A stretch of DNA of 64,000 nucleotides from Psychroflexus curvus (lineage in GTDB: Bacteria; Bacteroidota; Bacteroidia; Flavobacteriales; Flavobacteriaceae): assembly GCF_020164585.1 (NCBI RefSeq), contig NZ_JAIQZF010000004.1, positions 310,001 through 374,000 on the forward strand, in the 5' to 3' direction. Positions 1-7,921 of this stretch are shown here, piece by piece. Numbering within the stretch: the first letter of the stretch is position 1; the number at the start of each line of letters is the position of its first letter. A program made the translations under genes and the position numbers. The notes under the pieces are model-generated. The model ran no database searches and had not been told where the DNA came from. It worked only from the letters and a program-made list of their open reading frames with translations.

Positions 1-1472
1 GTGTCTTCAGCAACAGGCTCCCAGATTTTTTCTTTCATGAAATCAAAAATCAGAATACCGTTTTTGTACTCCTCAATTCGCTCACCAAACTCTTTATCAA
101 CCTCTGGCAACCTGGTTTTATGGTGAGCTAAAAGATGACTATACACCAGATCGTCTATAGCATCTTCAATAACTGCCTTAGGATCTGGTTTATCGAAAAG
201 GCTACGCTGCTGTCTTCCCAAATACTCTCCGAAGGTTTTGTAATCTATGATAGAGTCTTCAACTTTTATAACGTAACTGGACGTTGAATTCTCTTCTGGC
301 TCGTATTTCCATTTACCCTTTGTAAGACTTGAATCCATCAAATTCAAAAAGTGATCTTTAGCTTCCTGTTTCACTTCAACAGAATACAGATCTTCTAACT
401 CTTCTTTGATTTTGGTCACCAGAAGTTTCGACCGTGAAGAACTTTTAAATCTTTTCTTGTACTCCTCTTTCACCTCATCATAAGGCTCTAAAGGAGTGTT
501 TTTAATCAATTTAACGATGTGCCAGCCAAATCGAGTTTTGAAAGGCTCTGTATAGTCCCCTTCGCTTTCTAATTCGTAGGCCTTATTCTCATATACTTTT
601 GAATTTAATCCGCCTAAACTAAAAGCAAGAACGTAACCCCCTTTACTGGCTGTATTTGGGTCCTGACTGTATTGTTTTGCGAGTTCATGAAAATCTTCTT
701 TCTCCTGTAAACGCTTGTAAATCTTTCGGATTTTTACTTCCGGGTCCTGAAGTGAATCCTTGGGTCGCAACATAATATGAGCCGTTTCCAGTTCACCTTT
801 AGAAGGCCGCTCACCCGTCTTTTTTATAATATGATAGCCAAATTCTGTTCTCACGGGATTCGAAACTTCACCGACATCTAGTTTGTAAGTCGCGTCTTCA
901 AATTCATAAACCATCTTAAAGGTATTGAACCAATTCATATCTCCTTCATTGATTTTAACAGAAGGATCTTCAGAATATTGTTTAGCCAAGCTTTCAAAAT
1001 CCTCTCCATTTTCGATGCGCTTCTTGATGATCAAGGCTTTTTGATAGACACTGGAAGTGTCCTCTTCGTATTCGGGAAGTTTCAGCAAAATATGACTAGC
1101 CCTCACTTCGACTTTAGTCCTGTCGTAAGTCTCTTTTACCACAGCTTCCGTAACTTCACCATTGGAAATATAGTCATCTGCAATCTGTTTGTAATATCTT
1201 CCGAATTCTTTTTGGAAAGAAGCTAATGTATCCAGCTGTTTGTCATAAGCTGATGTTAACTTCAAATGAAAATTAACAAATCGCTCCAGGTGATCTTCAA
1301 CAGTTTCAGAAGAAGCAGAGACAATATCAGAATTCTTTTGGTAGGATTTTATAAATTCTTCGGCCTTGTATTCTTGTCCGTTAATTTTGAAAAGGGTTTC
1401 CTGACCAATTTGAGCCTTTGCTGCAAAAACAAAACATAACAGGGTTATGCAAAAACTAAAAAGATGCTTCAT
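1..1472 (-). CDS. Parvulin-type peptidylprolyl isomerase, periplasmic (partial)
   Basis: The gene reads leftward from ATG at 1472 and runs off the window, so its C-terminus is missing. The first 20 residues form a signal peptide (hydrophobic core, then an AKA-Q cleavage site), so it should act in the periplasm. Two successive PpiC/parvulin domains are visible at about residues 110-215 and 225-330. Each has the typical ASHILLK or TAHIMLR strand and a GWHIVK or GYHIIK ending. The family isomerises proline bonds and chaperones outer-membrane proteins (SurA-like). A Skp/OmpH chaperone lies nearby. A TTG/TACTTTTG promoter sits just upstream. Confidence 0.9.
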   Translation of the reverse strand, partial: MKHLFSFCITLLCFVFAAKAQIGQETLFKINGQEYKAEEFIKSYQKNSDIVSASSETVEDHLERFVNFHLKLTSAYDKQLDTLASFQKEFGRYYKQIADDYISNGEVTEAVVKETYDRTKVEVRASHILLKLPEYEEDTSSVYQKALIIKKRIENGEDFESLAKQYSEDPSVKINEGDMNWFNTFKMVYEFEDATYKLDVGEVSNPVRTEFGYHIIKKTGERPSKGELETAHIMLRPKDSLQDPEVKIRKIYKRLQEKEDFHELAKQYSQDPNTASKGGYVLAFSLGGLNSKVYENKAYELESEGDYTEPFKTRFGWHIVKLIKNTPLEPYDEVKEEYKKRFKSSSRSKLLVTKIKEELEDLYSVEVKQEAKDHFLNLMDSSLTKGKWKYEPEENSTSSYVIKVEDSIIDYKTFGEYLGRQQRSLFDKPDPKAVIEDAIDDLVYSHLLAHHKTRLPEVDKEFGERIEEYKNGILIFDFMKEKIWEPVAED

Positions 1473-1488
1473 TTTTTTATTTTGATGT

Positions 1489-1518
1489 CAAAAGTAAGAA
1501 AAATGCACCTGCACACAA
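1489..1518 (-). promoter_or_regulatory. Bacteroidota-type promoter of the parvulin gene
   Basis: On the minus strand, TTG at 1518-1516 is followed by a 19-base spacer and TACTTTTG at 1496-1489. This matches the Bacteroidota consensus TTG-N19-23-TAnnTTTG. It lies 17 bases upstream of the parvulin ATG. Inferred from sequence only. Confidence 0.55.
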
Positions 1519-1586
1519 TGTTTAAGGTTTTTAAAAAAAACCGAGTCTTAAACATTTAGCAATCAGATTAAAGTTAAACTTGCTTC

Positions 1587-2039
1587 ATGAAATATACAAC
1601 TGAAATTATTATCGACAAACCCAGAGAAGACATCCTCAAGGTTTTTGAAGATCCTGATTTGCTTCCTCACTGGCAACGCGGCTTAAAGCGCAGCAGAGTC
1701 ATCAGCGGTAAAGGTGGTGAAGTAGGCAGTAAACGAAAACTTTACATCACAATCGAAGGTCAGTCCATCAAAATGACAGAAACCATTATCAAGAAAAATC
1801 TACCCGAGGAATGGCACGGGAAATACACTTCCAAAGGGATGGAAAGCCTTCAAAAAAATTATTTTGAAGCCCTTAGTGAAAATAAAACCAGGTGGACATC
1901 CTACAGTGAATTTGAATTTACCGGGTTTATGAAACTCATCAGCAAACTGCTTCCAGACCTATTTAAAAAAAGATCTGTGATGGTTCAACAAGATTTCAAA
2001 GTTTTTGTTGAAGATGGTAAGCGTGTGAAAACAAATTAA
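1587..2039 (+). CDS. SRPBCC (START-like) family protein
   Basis: A 150-residue protein resembling the SRPBCC/polyketide-cyclase helix-grip fold. It begins with the usual MKYTTEIIIDKPRE strand-helix, has a GSKRKLYITIEG middle and ends in a long C-terminal helix. There is no signal peptide, so it is probably cytoplasmic. Families of this fold bind hydrophobic ligands, but no ligand or reaction can be inferred here. It lies alone, divergent from the parvulin gene and 52 bases before the Skp-like gene. Confidence 0.75.
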   Translation: MKYTTEIIIDKPREDILKVFEDPDLLPHWQRGLKRSRVISGKGGEVGSKRKLYITIEGQSIKMTETIIKKNLPEEWHGKYTSKGMESLQKNYFEALSENKTRWTSYSEFEFTGFMKLISKLLPDLFKKRSVMVQQDFKVFVEDGKRVKTN

Positions 2040-2091
2040 GTAAGGTTTGATTTATAATTAATATTGACTTTATTTGTAAAAAATTTACAAA

Positions 2092-2634
2092 ATGAAACAC
2101 ATTATTTGCATTGCTTTACTCGCGTTGAGCCTAACTTCTTTTTCACAAACAAAAGTTGGAACCGTTAATAACGAGTACATTCTTACTCAAATGCCTGAAA
2201 TTAAAGGTGTTGAAGAAAAACTAAAAGTTTATAGTGTCGAGCTAGACAGTACCATCCAAGCAAAATACGAAGCATATCGGGTGGTGGTTGAAGACTACAA
2301 CAAAAAGGAAGAAGAAGGCATGAACGATGTCATGAAAAAAATTAAACAGAAGGAAATTATTGACCTTGAGGAAGACCTCAAAAAACTTCAACAAAATTCT
2401 TCTAAGATGCTTCAAATTCAGCAAGAAGAATACTTAAGACCGCTTTATAATAAAATAGGCACAGCTCTTGAAGCTATCGTTAAGGAAGAAGGCTACACTC
2501 AAGTTTTTGATGAAAACAACAGTATTATTTACATCGATCCAAGATTTGACCTGACATTAAAAGTTCTTAAAAGACTAGGCATTGAAATCAAAGAAAACGC
2601 AGAAGTGATTCCAGAGGAAAACCCTGGCAACTAA
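2092..2634 (+). CDS. OmpH/Skp-family periplasmic chaperone
   Basis: A 180-residue secreted protein with a signal peptide at residues 1-19 (ending in SFSQ). Next comes the Skp start KVGTVNNEYILTQMPE, a long charged helical stretch at about 50-110 (the coiled-coil tentacles), and a C-terminal strand. Skp trimers hold unfolded outer-membrane proteins in the periplasm. The length suits the family. The acidic tail NAEVIPEENPGN is typical of flavobacterial copies. A shared hairpin terminator separates it from convergent guaB. Confidence 0.88.
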   Translation: MKHIICIALLALSLTSFSQTKVGTVNNEYILTQMPEIKGVEEKLKVYSVELDSTIQAKYEAYRVVVEDYNKKEEEGMNDVMKKIKQKEIIDLEEDLKKLQQNSSKMLQIQQEEYLRPLYNKIGTALEAIVKEEGYTQVFDENNSIIYIDPRFDLTLKVLKRLGIEIKENAEVIPEENPGN

Positions 2635-2654
2635 TTATCATTTAAATTATAAAC

Positions 2655-2688
2655 AAAAAGCTCGAGATGTACATTTCGAGCTTTTTTT
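2655..2688. terminator. Bidirectional hairpin terminator between skp-like gene and guaB
   Basis: AAAAAGCTCGA (2655-2665) pairs with TCGAGCTTTTT (2676-2686) around a 10-base loop. A T-run follows on each strand. It lies between two convergent genes and can serve both. Confidence 0.85.
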
Positions 2689-2706
2689 ACGTCTATTTTT
2701 AAATTC

Positions 2707-4173
2707 TTATCGACTATAATTCGGTGCTTCTTTAGTAATGGAAACACTATGTGGATGACTTTCCATAACTCCGGAAGCTGTGATTTGAACAAATTCTCCG
2801 TTCTCCTTAAGTGTCTTTATGTCTTTTGCTCCGCAATATCCCATACCAGCTCTTAAGCCGCCGATGAACTGCACCATGCTTTCTACCAATTCACCTTTAT
2901 AAGGCACTCGGCCTACAATTCCTTCTGGCACTAATTTCTTAATGTCAGCTTCCACATCCTGAAAGTATCGGTCTTTAGAGCCTTTATCCATAGCTTCTAT
3001 AGACCCCATACCACGGTAGGATTTAAATTTTCTGCCTTCGTAAATAATAGTTTCACCTGGAGATTCTTTGGTTCCTGCTAAAAGTGAGCCTAGCATTACA
3101 CAGTCTGCACCCCCGGCAATAGCTTTAGGAATATCACCTGTATAACGAATACCTCCATCGGCAATTACGGGAACACCAGAGCCCTGGATAGCTTTAGAAA
3201 CTTCCATAACAGCAGAAAGTTGTGGAAAACCAACACCTGCTACAATTCGTGTTGTACAGATAGAACCTGGTCCTACACCTACTTTTACAGCATCCGCTCC
3301 AGCTTCTACCAAATATTTTGCAGCATCAGCAGTTGCAATATTTCCTACCACAACATCCAGTTTTGGAAATTCTTTTTTGATGAGTTTCAAAACATCTACC
3401 ACACCTTTGGTATGGCCGTGAGCGGTATCGATAACCACAGCATCTACGCCGGCCCTCACCAAAGCTGAAGCTCTTTCAACAATATCATGGGTTACACCCA
3501 AAGCTGCTGCCACTCGTAATCTTCCATAATCATCTTTATTGGCAAAAGGCTTTTGAGTTAATTTAGTGATGTCTCTAAAGGTGATAAGACCAACTAATTT
3601 ATTGTCTTTATCTACAACTGGTAATTTTTCGATTTTATGTTTTTGCAAAATAACCTCCGCTTCTTTGAGCGAGGTGCCTTCACTAACGGTAACCAGGTTG
3701 TTGGCCGTCATGACTTCTTTGATAGGTCTATCGTTCTTTTGCTCGAAACGCAAATCACGGTTGGTCACGATTCCAATTAATTTATAAGAATCATCTACAA
3801 TTGGAATTCCCCCAATGCTGTGTTCCTTCATGCTGTCGTTGGCGTCTTTTACCGTTGCAGTAAGAGGTAAAGTCACCGGGTCTATAATCATGCCGCTCTC
3901 GGCACGCTTCACCCGTCTAACCTTGAGTGCCTGTTCCTCAATCGTCATGTTCTTATGAAGCACACCAATTCCACCTTCCTGAGCAATTGCAATGGCCATT
4001 TTAGATTCAGTTACCGTATCCATGGCAGCAGAAACAATAGGAACATTAAGATTTATATTTTTAGTGAATTTGCTTTGAATACTGACGGTCCTTGGAAGAA
4101 CGTCTGAATAAGCGGGAACCAAAAGAACATCGTCGTAGGTAAGGCCTAGTCCTTTTACTTTTGAATTTATCAT
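2707..4173 (-). CDS. guaB: IMP dehydrogenase
   Basis: 488 residues from the ATG at 4173. A longer open frame reaches 4206 but adds an unconserved leader, and the promoter-like element lies inside that leader. The enzyme oxidises IMP to XMP, the committed step of GMP synthesis. Visible features are the start [11 protein letters not shown], paired CBS domains at about residues 95-205, the catalytic cysteine C306 in [10 protein letters not shown], and the mobile flap YRGMGS. A perfect 8+8 inverted repeat sits directly upstream of the start and may be an operator. It stands alone and converges with the skp-like gene. Confidence 0.97.
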   Translation of the reverse strand: MINSKVKGLGLTYDDVLLVPAYSDVLPRTVSIQSKFTKNINLNVPIVSAAMDTVTESKMAIAIAQEGGIGVLHKNMTIEEQALKVRRVKRAESGMIIDPVTLPLTATVKDANDSMKEHSIGGIPIVDDSYKLIGIVTNRDLRFEQKNDRPIKEVMTANNLVTVSEGTSLKEAEVILQKHKIEKLPVVDKDNKLVGLITFRDITKLTQKPFANKDDYGRLRVAAALGVTHDIVERASALVRAGVDAVVIDTAHGHTKGVVDVLKLIKKEFPKLDVVVGNIATADAAKYLVEAGADAVKVGVGPGSICTTRIVAGVGFPQLSAVMEVSKAIQGSGVPVIADGGIRYTGDIPKAIAGGADCVMLGSLLAGTKESPGETIIYEGRKFKSYRGMGSIEAMDKGSKDRYFQDVEADIKKLVPEGIVGRVPYKGELVESMVQFIGGLRAGMGYCGAKDIKTLKENGEFVQITASGVMESHPHSVSITKEAPNYSR

Positions 4174-4193
4174 TGCAATTAGATTTAATTGCA
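4174..4193. promoter_or_regulatory. Palindrome abutting the guaB start (possible operator)
   Basis: TGCAATTA and TAATTGCA form a perfect inverted repeat around GATT. It ends exactly at the guaB ATG and lies downstream of the -7 element. This position suits a repressor site or an mRNA hairpin at the start. The bound factor is unknown. Confidence 0.45.
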
Positions 4194-4195
4194 TG

Positions 4196-4223
4196 CAAAA
4201 ATACATAATTTATAGCTAAGCAA
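4196..4223 (-). promoter_or_regulatory. Probable guaB promoter
   Basis: On the minus strand, TTG (4223-4221), a 17-base spacer and TATTTTTG (4203-4196) match the Bacteroidota promoter form with a slightly short spacer. It lies 22 bases upstream of the proposed ATG and within the longer open frame, supporting the downstream start. Confidence 0.45.
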
Positions 4224-4697
4224 CTGAAACTTTATGGTTTAGTTTAGAAAGAAGAATTTTGATTCTTTTTTTGGATTGTTTCCTATGATTACAACTTCTT
4301 AAAATTAATCATAAAATCTAATTTAAAAGGAAATGTCAACATCTAAGCTATTGCTGTCTTAGGAGTTTATCGACTTATACAAAAGTTTGAACAAAGTATA
4401 TTTTCAATTCTGCTGAAAAAACGACAACTCACAAAATTTGCTTTCCTGACAGATATTTATTTAAACCAATGCATTGATTTGGGAAGAGTCCAAACAAAAA
4501 AGACCCGAGATTCTAGATGAATTCACGAACTCAACCATATCTTCAATTTTCATCTCCTCAAATGTGGTAAAAATATTAATATCTGCACTCCGTCCTCTTG
4601 CAACATTGCTCTTTCAGATCCCCTTGACGCACGTCCAGATTTGTATTTTTCGGAAATCTTACCATATAATTTAATTTCTTTATATCATCTGAAGTAA
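4224..4697. other. 474 bases without an intact gene
   Basis: No credible gene found. A 66-codon open frame on the plus strand (4474-4674) resembles no family I know. On the minus strand two short adjacent frames (one reading GSERAMLQEDGVQ, the next NIFTTFEEMKIEDMVEFVN) look protein-like but are out of frame with each other, so a decayed gene is possible. It borders a truncated GH94 remnant. Confidence 0.4.
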
Positions 4698-5783
4698 AAC
4701 AATTCTCCTCTTCACAAACGACATGAACATTGCTGTAAGGCCATTGATGTTTCACTTCAATTTGGTGAACGCGGCCTACCTCTAATAGGTGGAGGAGATT
4801 GGAACGACGGCATGAACCGAGTAGGCGAAGAAGGAAAGGGAGAGAGTGTATGGCTAGGTTTTTTTATCTACTATATTTTGACGCGGTTTGAAAAAGTTTG
4901 CCGGATGATGAATGACAATCCAAGAGCAGATCAATACAAAACTACGGCAGCAGAGCTTAAAGAAAAACTCAACGATGTGGGTTGGGATGGTGAATGGTAT
5001 CTCAGAGCTTTTTATGACGACGGGACACCACTGGGTTCCAAAGAAAATACTGAATGCAAAATAGATGCCATCTCCCAAGCCTGGTCTATCTTTTCAGAGG
5101 TTGCTTCTGAAGATCGAAGCAAACAAGTCTTAAAGACTGTGGAAAAACACCTTATCTCTGAAGATGACCAATTGATTCGTTTACTCACGCCTCCATTTGA
5201 TAAAACAGATAAAGATCCTGGTTATATAAAAGGTTATATTTCAGGCGTAAGGGAAAACGGCGGTCAATATACACATGCCGCGCTTTGGACAGTAAAAGCA
5301 TTTGCAGAAATGGGATATGGGGAAAAGGCTGTTCGTTATTTGAATATGATAAATCCCATTAATCATGCGCTGAACCAGAAATCCGCAAATAAATATATGG
5401 TAGAACCTTTCGTTGTTGCAGCAGACGTTTATGGCGAAGCGCCACTCACAGGAAAGGGTGGCTGGACCTGGTATACGGGTTCAGCAGGATGGATGTATAG
5501 AATTACACTGGAGTCTATCTTAGGCTTACAATTGAATGGTGACTCGATTATGTTGAAACCAGCTATTTCTGAAAGTTGGCAGAAGTATAGTATCGATTTG
5601 GTTCTAGATGGCGACAAAACCAAGTATTCCATTACCATAGAAAATCCTGATGGACTGCAGACAGGCAAACTTGAAGGACACATTGATGGAGAAGATGTAG
5701 CTTTCAAAACATTACCTGCCATTATACCAGTTAAAAAAGACAAGCAGAAACACGAGATTATGCTGAGAATAAAAAAGCAATAA
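4698..5783 (+). pseudogene. 5'-truncated GH94 phosphorylase / cyclic beta-glucan synthase C-terminus
   Basis: This is the C-terminal part of a GH94-type glycoside phosphorylase, probably the terminal module of a cyclic beta-1,2-glucan synthase-like protein (family members can exceed 2,500 residues). The reading frame opens right after a stop at 4695 and already reads EHCCKAIDVSLQFGERGLP, then the catalytic GGGDWNDGMN at 4788-4817, before any ATG. A frame start at 4812 would cut through that motif. Downstream, SGVRENGGQYTHAALW and GGWTWYTGSAGWMYR are well kept to the natural stop. About 350 residues remain. It is most likely a relic after deletion, and translation is doubtful. Confidence 0.85.
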
Positions 5784-5949
5784 TTTAAAGTAAAGACAGT
5801 GAAATTTTTGCTATCCAAGTGAATTCTATAGGCTAATGATCAAACCTCTACTCCGCTTGAAATGTGTTTTTACTGAATTTAGCCATTGGTTTTATTCGAA
5901 ATTGCCGGCAGTGAGCTATGTGAGATGTAAAACAAGTTTCTCATTCCTT

Positions 5950-6558
5950 TTAAATCAGTTTATAGCGTCTGTTTACTAATTTCGTTCGGGTTTTACCTAC
6001 CGGCTCTGTGATCAATTTCCTGTCAATTTCTATGAGTTCGTCAGTAAGCTTTTTGAACTTTTCACTGGTTTGTAAATTTTCAAGCCATTCCGCAAAATCT
6101 TTAAATTCTGTGTGATTCCTTGAGTAATTAAAATGTTTTATCACCATTTCCTTCTCCCAACCTGAATTTTCACCTAAGTCTAGTGACATTAACTCTTTTC
6201 CTAAGAATTTATCAAATATGTATTTGTTGGAGGAAAAGGTTTTAAATGCCTTTTTTTCTGCTTCTTTCAAATTCCCCGTCTTAAAAAGGATGAGTGTCCA
6301 ATCAAAAAGAAAAAACGGGTGTCCCATATCATCAGGAAAAGTTCGGTCAAACCATCTTAAATATCTCAACCCACCTTTGTAGTCTTTGAGTTTTACAAAT
6401 AATTCTGGAGGTAAGTACCTCACCCCACGGCTATCGTCATGAAAACCGCCCCAGCGTTTTTTGTCTGCTGCAAGTTCTTTACGAATTTTAGCAATTTTTT
6501 TTCGTAGTCTTTCTTCCTGTTTGGGTGTTATAGTGATTTTGTATTCTGATACAGAGGT
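5950..6558 (-). CDS. TPR-like conserved hypothetical protein, start unresolved
   Basis: The frame is open from 6558 to the stop at 5950 (202 codons). The first standard start is GTG at 6423. The 40 codons before it look like real protein (TPKQEERLRKKIAKIRKELA, then DKKRWGGFHDDSRG) and continue smoothly into RYLPPELFVKLKDYKGG. The body is helical and tetratricopeptide-like (DWTLILFKTGNLKEAEKKAF). I recall similar Bacteroidota hypothetical proteins that start near the TPKQEE segment, but no function is known to me. The 5' end overlaps a broken XRE gene on the same strand. The start codon may be lost, nonstandard, or hidden by an indel. Confidence 0.65.
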   Translation of the reverse strand, partial: TSVSEYKITITPKQEERLRKKIAKIRKELAADKKRWGGFHDDSRGVRYLPPELFVKLKDYKGGLRYLRWFDRTFPDDMGHPFFLFDWTLILFKTGNLKEAEKKAFKTFSSNKYIFDKFLGKELMSLDLGENSGWEKEMVIKHFNYSRNHTEFKDFAEWLENLQTSEKFKKLTDELIEIDRKLITEPVGKTRTKLVNRRYKLI

Positions 6559-6785
6559 TTAGTGAACGTTATATTTTTAAGTAAGTAAATTTTTTTTGCT
6601 AAAGCATCAAAAAAAATCATTTCGGTTTCAAAAGTCACATTACCTGTACTGTTTTCTAACCTTGATAGTTGTGCTTTTTCAACGACAACCAATTCTCCTA
6701 ACTGCTTTGCGTTAACTTTTGTTTTTTAAGGCAGTTTTGATCATGTCGCCTATCAATTCAAGTTTTTATTCAAATTTATAGTCAT
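6528..6785 (-). pseudogene. XRE-family HTH (HigA/HipB-like) gene broken by three 1-base losses
   Basis: From ATG at 6785 the minus strand encodes a small XRE helix-turn-helix protein spread over more than one frame. The pieces are MTINLNK, then LELIGDMIKTALKNK, then LTQ, then QLGELVVVEKAQLSRLENS and TGNVTFETEMIFFDALAKK, ending at 6528. Adding one A in each of three A-runs (near 6763, 6717 and 6706) restores a single frame of about 85 residues. The QLGELV/KAQLSRLEN core is a typical Cro/C1 HTH of the antitoxin kind. It lies just upstream of and overlaps the TPR-like gene, so the two probably formed one unit. Decay or sequencing error could explain the lesions. Confidence 0.75.
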
Positions 6786-7001
6786 CTCTTTCTGGGCTCC
6801 CGTTCTCACCGAATAAAAGATCTTCGGTTTAGTCTAAGCTATTGCTTTTTAAAGATATATTGTATCATGAATTTATAAAAAGTTTCGTTGATTATAAACT
6901 TAAAAAATTGAATCTTTCGTAAAGCCCCGCATAAGGTACTGCAGAGGTTATCCTGCACTAAAAAAGCCTTAATCTCTTAAAGAAACATTAAGTTTAAATA
7001 A

Positions 7002-7424
7002 TTACACCTCTCGGATGCTATTCAAATATTCCTCAGCAGTCATGACTGAAATTAATGATTTTTTAAAGTCTTTTCCATTTCTTGTGATTATGGTTTCGCA
7101 ATCGGAATCTAAGGCGCTGAAGTATTGTAGTGCATCTTCAAAGTCTGTAAAAGAAGAATTTAGTCCTTTTTCAATTGTATGCTCATCTAGTGAACAGATC
7201 TCACTAATAATTTTAAATTTCCTTAATTTTTCCTTAGCGATTTTTGGGTTTTCACTTTTGGCAATTAGATAGTTTACGGTTGCAAATGAAATTGGAGAAA
7301 CTATCATTTTTATTTTTCCTCTATCGGCTAAAGTCGCCAATTTTGCAATGGGTTCATAAAATGGATGTCTTTCCCCAAGGAGGTCTAACATGATATTTGT
7401 GTCTATGAAAAGTCTGTTTTTCAT
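7002..7424 (-). CDS. PIN-domain toxin (VapC-like ribonuclease)
   Basis: 140 residues with the PIN nuclease layout. The N-terminal strand holds D8 in LFIDTNIMLD, then the acidic cluster D94/E96/D97 in FTDFEDALQ, and D119 in TRNGKDF near the end, which together would bind the metal ions. PIN toxins cleave tRNA, rRNA or mRNA. The start overlaps the stop of the DUF6364 antitoxin gene by four bases (ATGA), so the pair is translationally coupled. All catalytic acids are present, so the toxin looks active, unlike its decayed neighbours. The actual target cannot be read from sequence. Confidence 0.9.
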   Translation of the reverse strand: MKNRLFIDTNIMLDLLGERHPFYEPIAKLATLADRGKIKMIVSPISFATVNYLIAKSENPKIAKEKLRKFKIISEICSLDEHTIEKGLNSSFTDFEDALQYFSALDSDCETIITRNGKDFKKSLISVMTAEEYLNSIREV

Positions 7425-7669
7425 TTATATTTTTCCACTAAATAATCAGAATATTCTTTTTTGTAATCCAAATCAGAGGACATACTTTTTCCTGTTGAAA
7501 TGCTTTTAATAAAAGGAGAAATTTCAAAATCGTCTTTTCCCTTTTCTGATGTTAATGATTTAAGGTAAAATTCAATGATTTTCGATAAACTTATTTTTTT
7601 ATCGGAGGCGTATTTCTTGGCGTTTTCAATAACTTCCTGATTAAGTTTTAAGGTCAGTTTTGTATCCAT
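7421..7669 (-). CDS. DUF6364-family antitoxin
   Basis: 82 residues. The N-terminal LTLKLNQEVIENAKKYASDK segment is a ribbon-helix-helix-like DNA-binding start (strand then two helices), followed by ISLSKIIEFYLKSL. The C-terminal tail SDLDYKKEYSDYLVEKYK is the part expected to wrap the toxin. It is the first gene of the pair and overlaps the PIN gene by four bases. An imperfect 12+12 inverted repeat 14 bases upstream is a plausible self-regulation site. The family assignment is from recognition of the fold and context. Confidence 0.85.
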   Translation of the reverse strand: MDTKLTLKLNQEVIENAKKYASDKKISLSKIIEFYLKSLTSEKGKDDFEISPFIKSISTGKSMSSDLDYKKEYSDYLVEKYK

Positions 7670-7682
7670 TACGTTTTATTTA

Positions 7683-7711
7683 TACGTGCTAATTTAAATA
7701 ATTAATGCGTA
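7683..7711. promoter_or_regulatory. Candidate operator of the PIN/DUF6364 pair
   Basis: TACGTGCTAATT (7683-7694) and AATTAATGCGTA (7700-7711) are inverted repeats with 9 of 12 positions matching, separated by five bases. It lies 14 bases upstream of the antitoxin ATG. Ribbon-helix-helix antitoxins usually bind such sites to repress their own operon. Confidence 0.4.
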
Positions 7712-7876
7712 CAAAATGTCAGTGTTTGATTTTTTAACGTAAAATCAATAATTAAACACGTATATGAAAATCTTACTTCAAGCCCTGCGTGAAGGATTGA
7801 AGTTATTAGGCCGCAAAATCTTTTCTATAAGAAATTTCAGTTATCACATCGTCTATCGAGAAAAGCGATTCGCATA

Positions 7877-7910
7877 CCTTCCAATGCCCAAAGCTTTGGG
7901 CATTGGAAGG
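7877..7910. repeat. Perfect 34-base palindrome after icmF
   Basis: Two perfect 17-base arms (starting CCTTCCAATGCCC, centred on AAGCTT) with no loop. It lies 12 bases beyond the icmF stop. It could end icmF transcription, but no clear T-run follows on the minus strand, so it may instead be a mobile hairpin or mRNA-stabilising structure. Confidence 0.7.
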
Positions 7911-7921
7911 TGGCGCTCTGC

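Noticed and set aside
4474-4674. 66-codon open frame upstream of the GH94 remnant
   Set aside because: No family resemblance or good promoter; composition is similar to noncoding DNA.
5429-5818. 129-codon open frame antisense to the GH94 remnant
   Set aside because: It mirrors the coding remnant and has no recognisable content.
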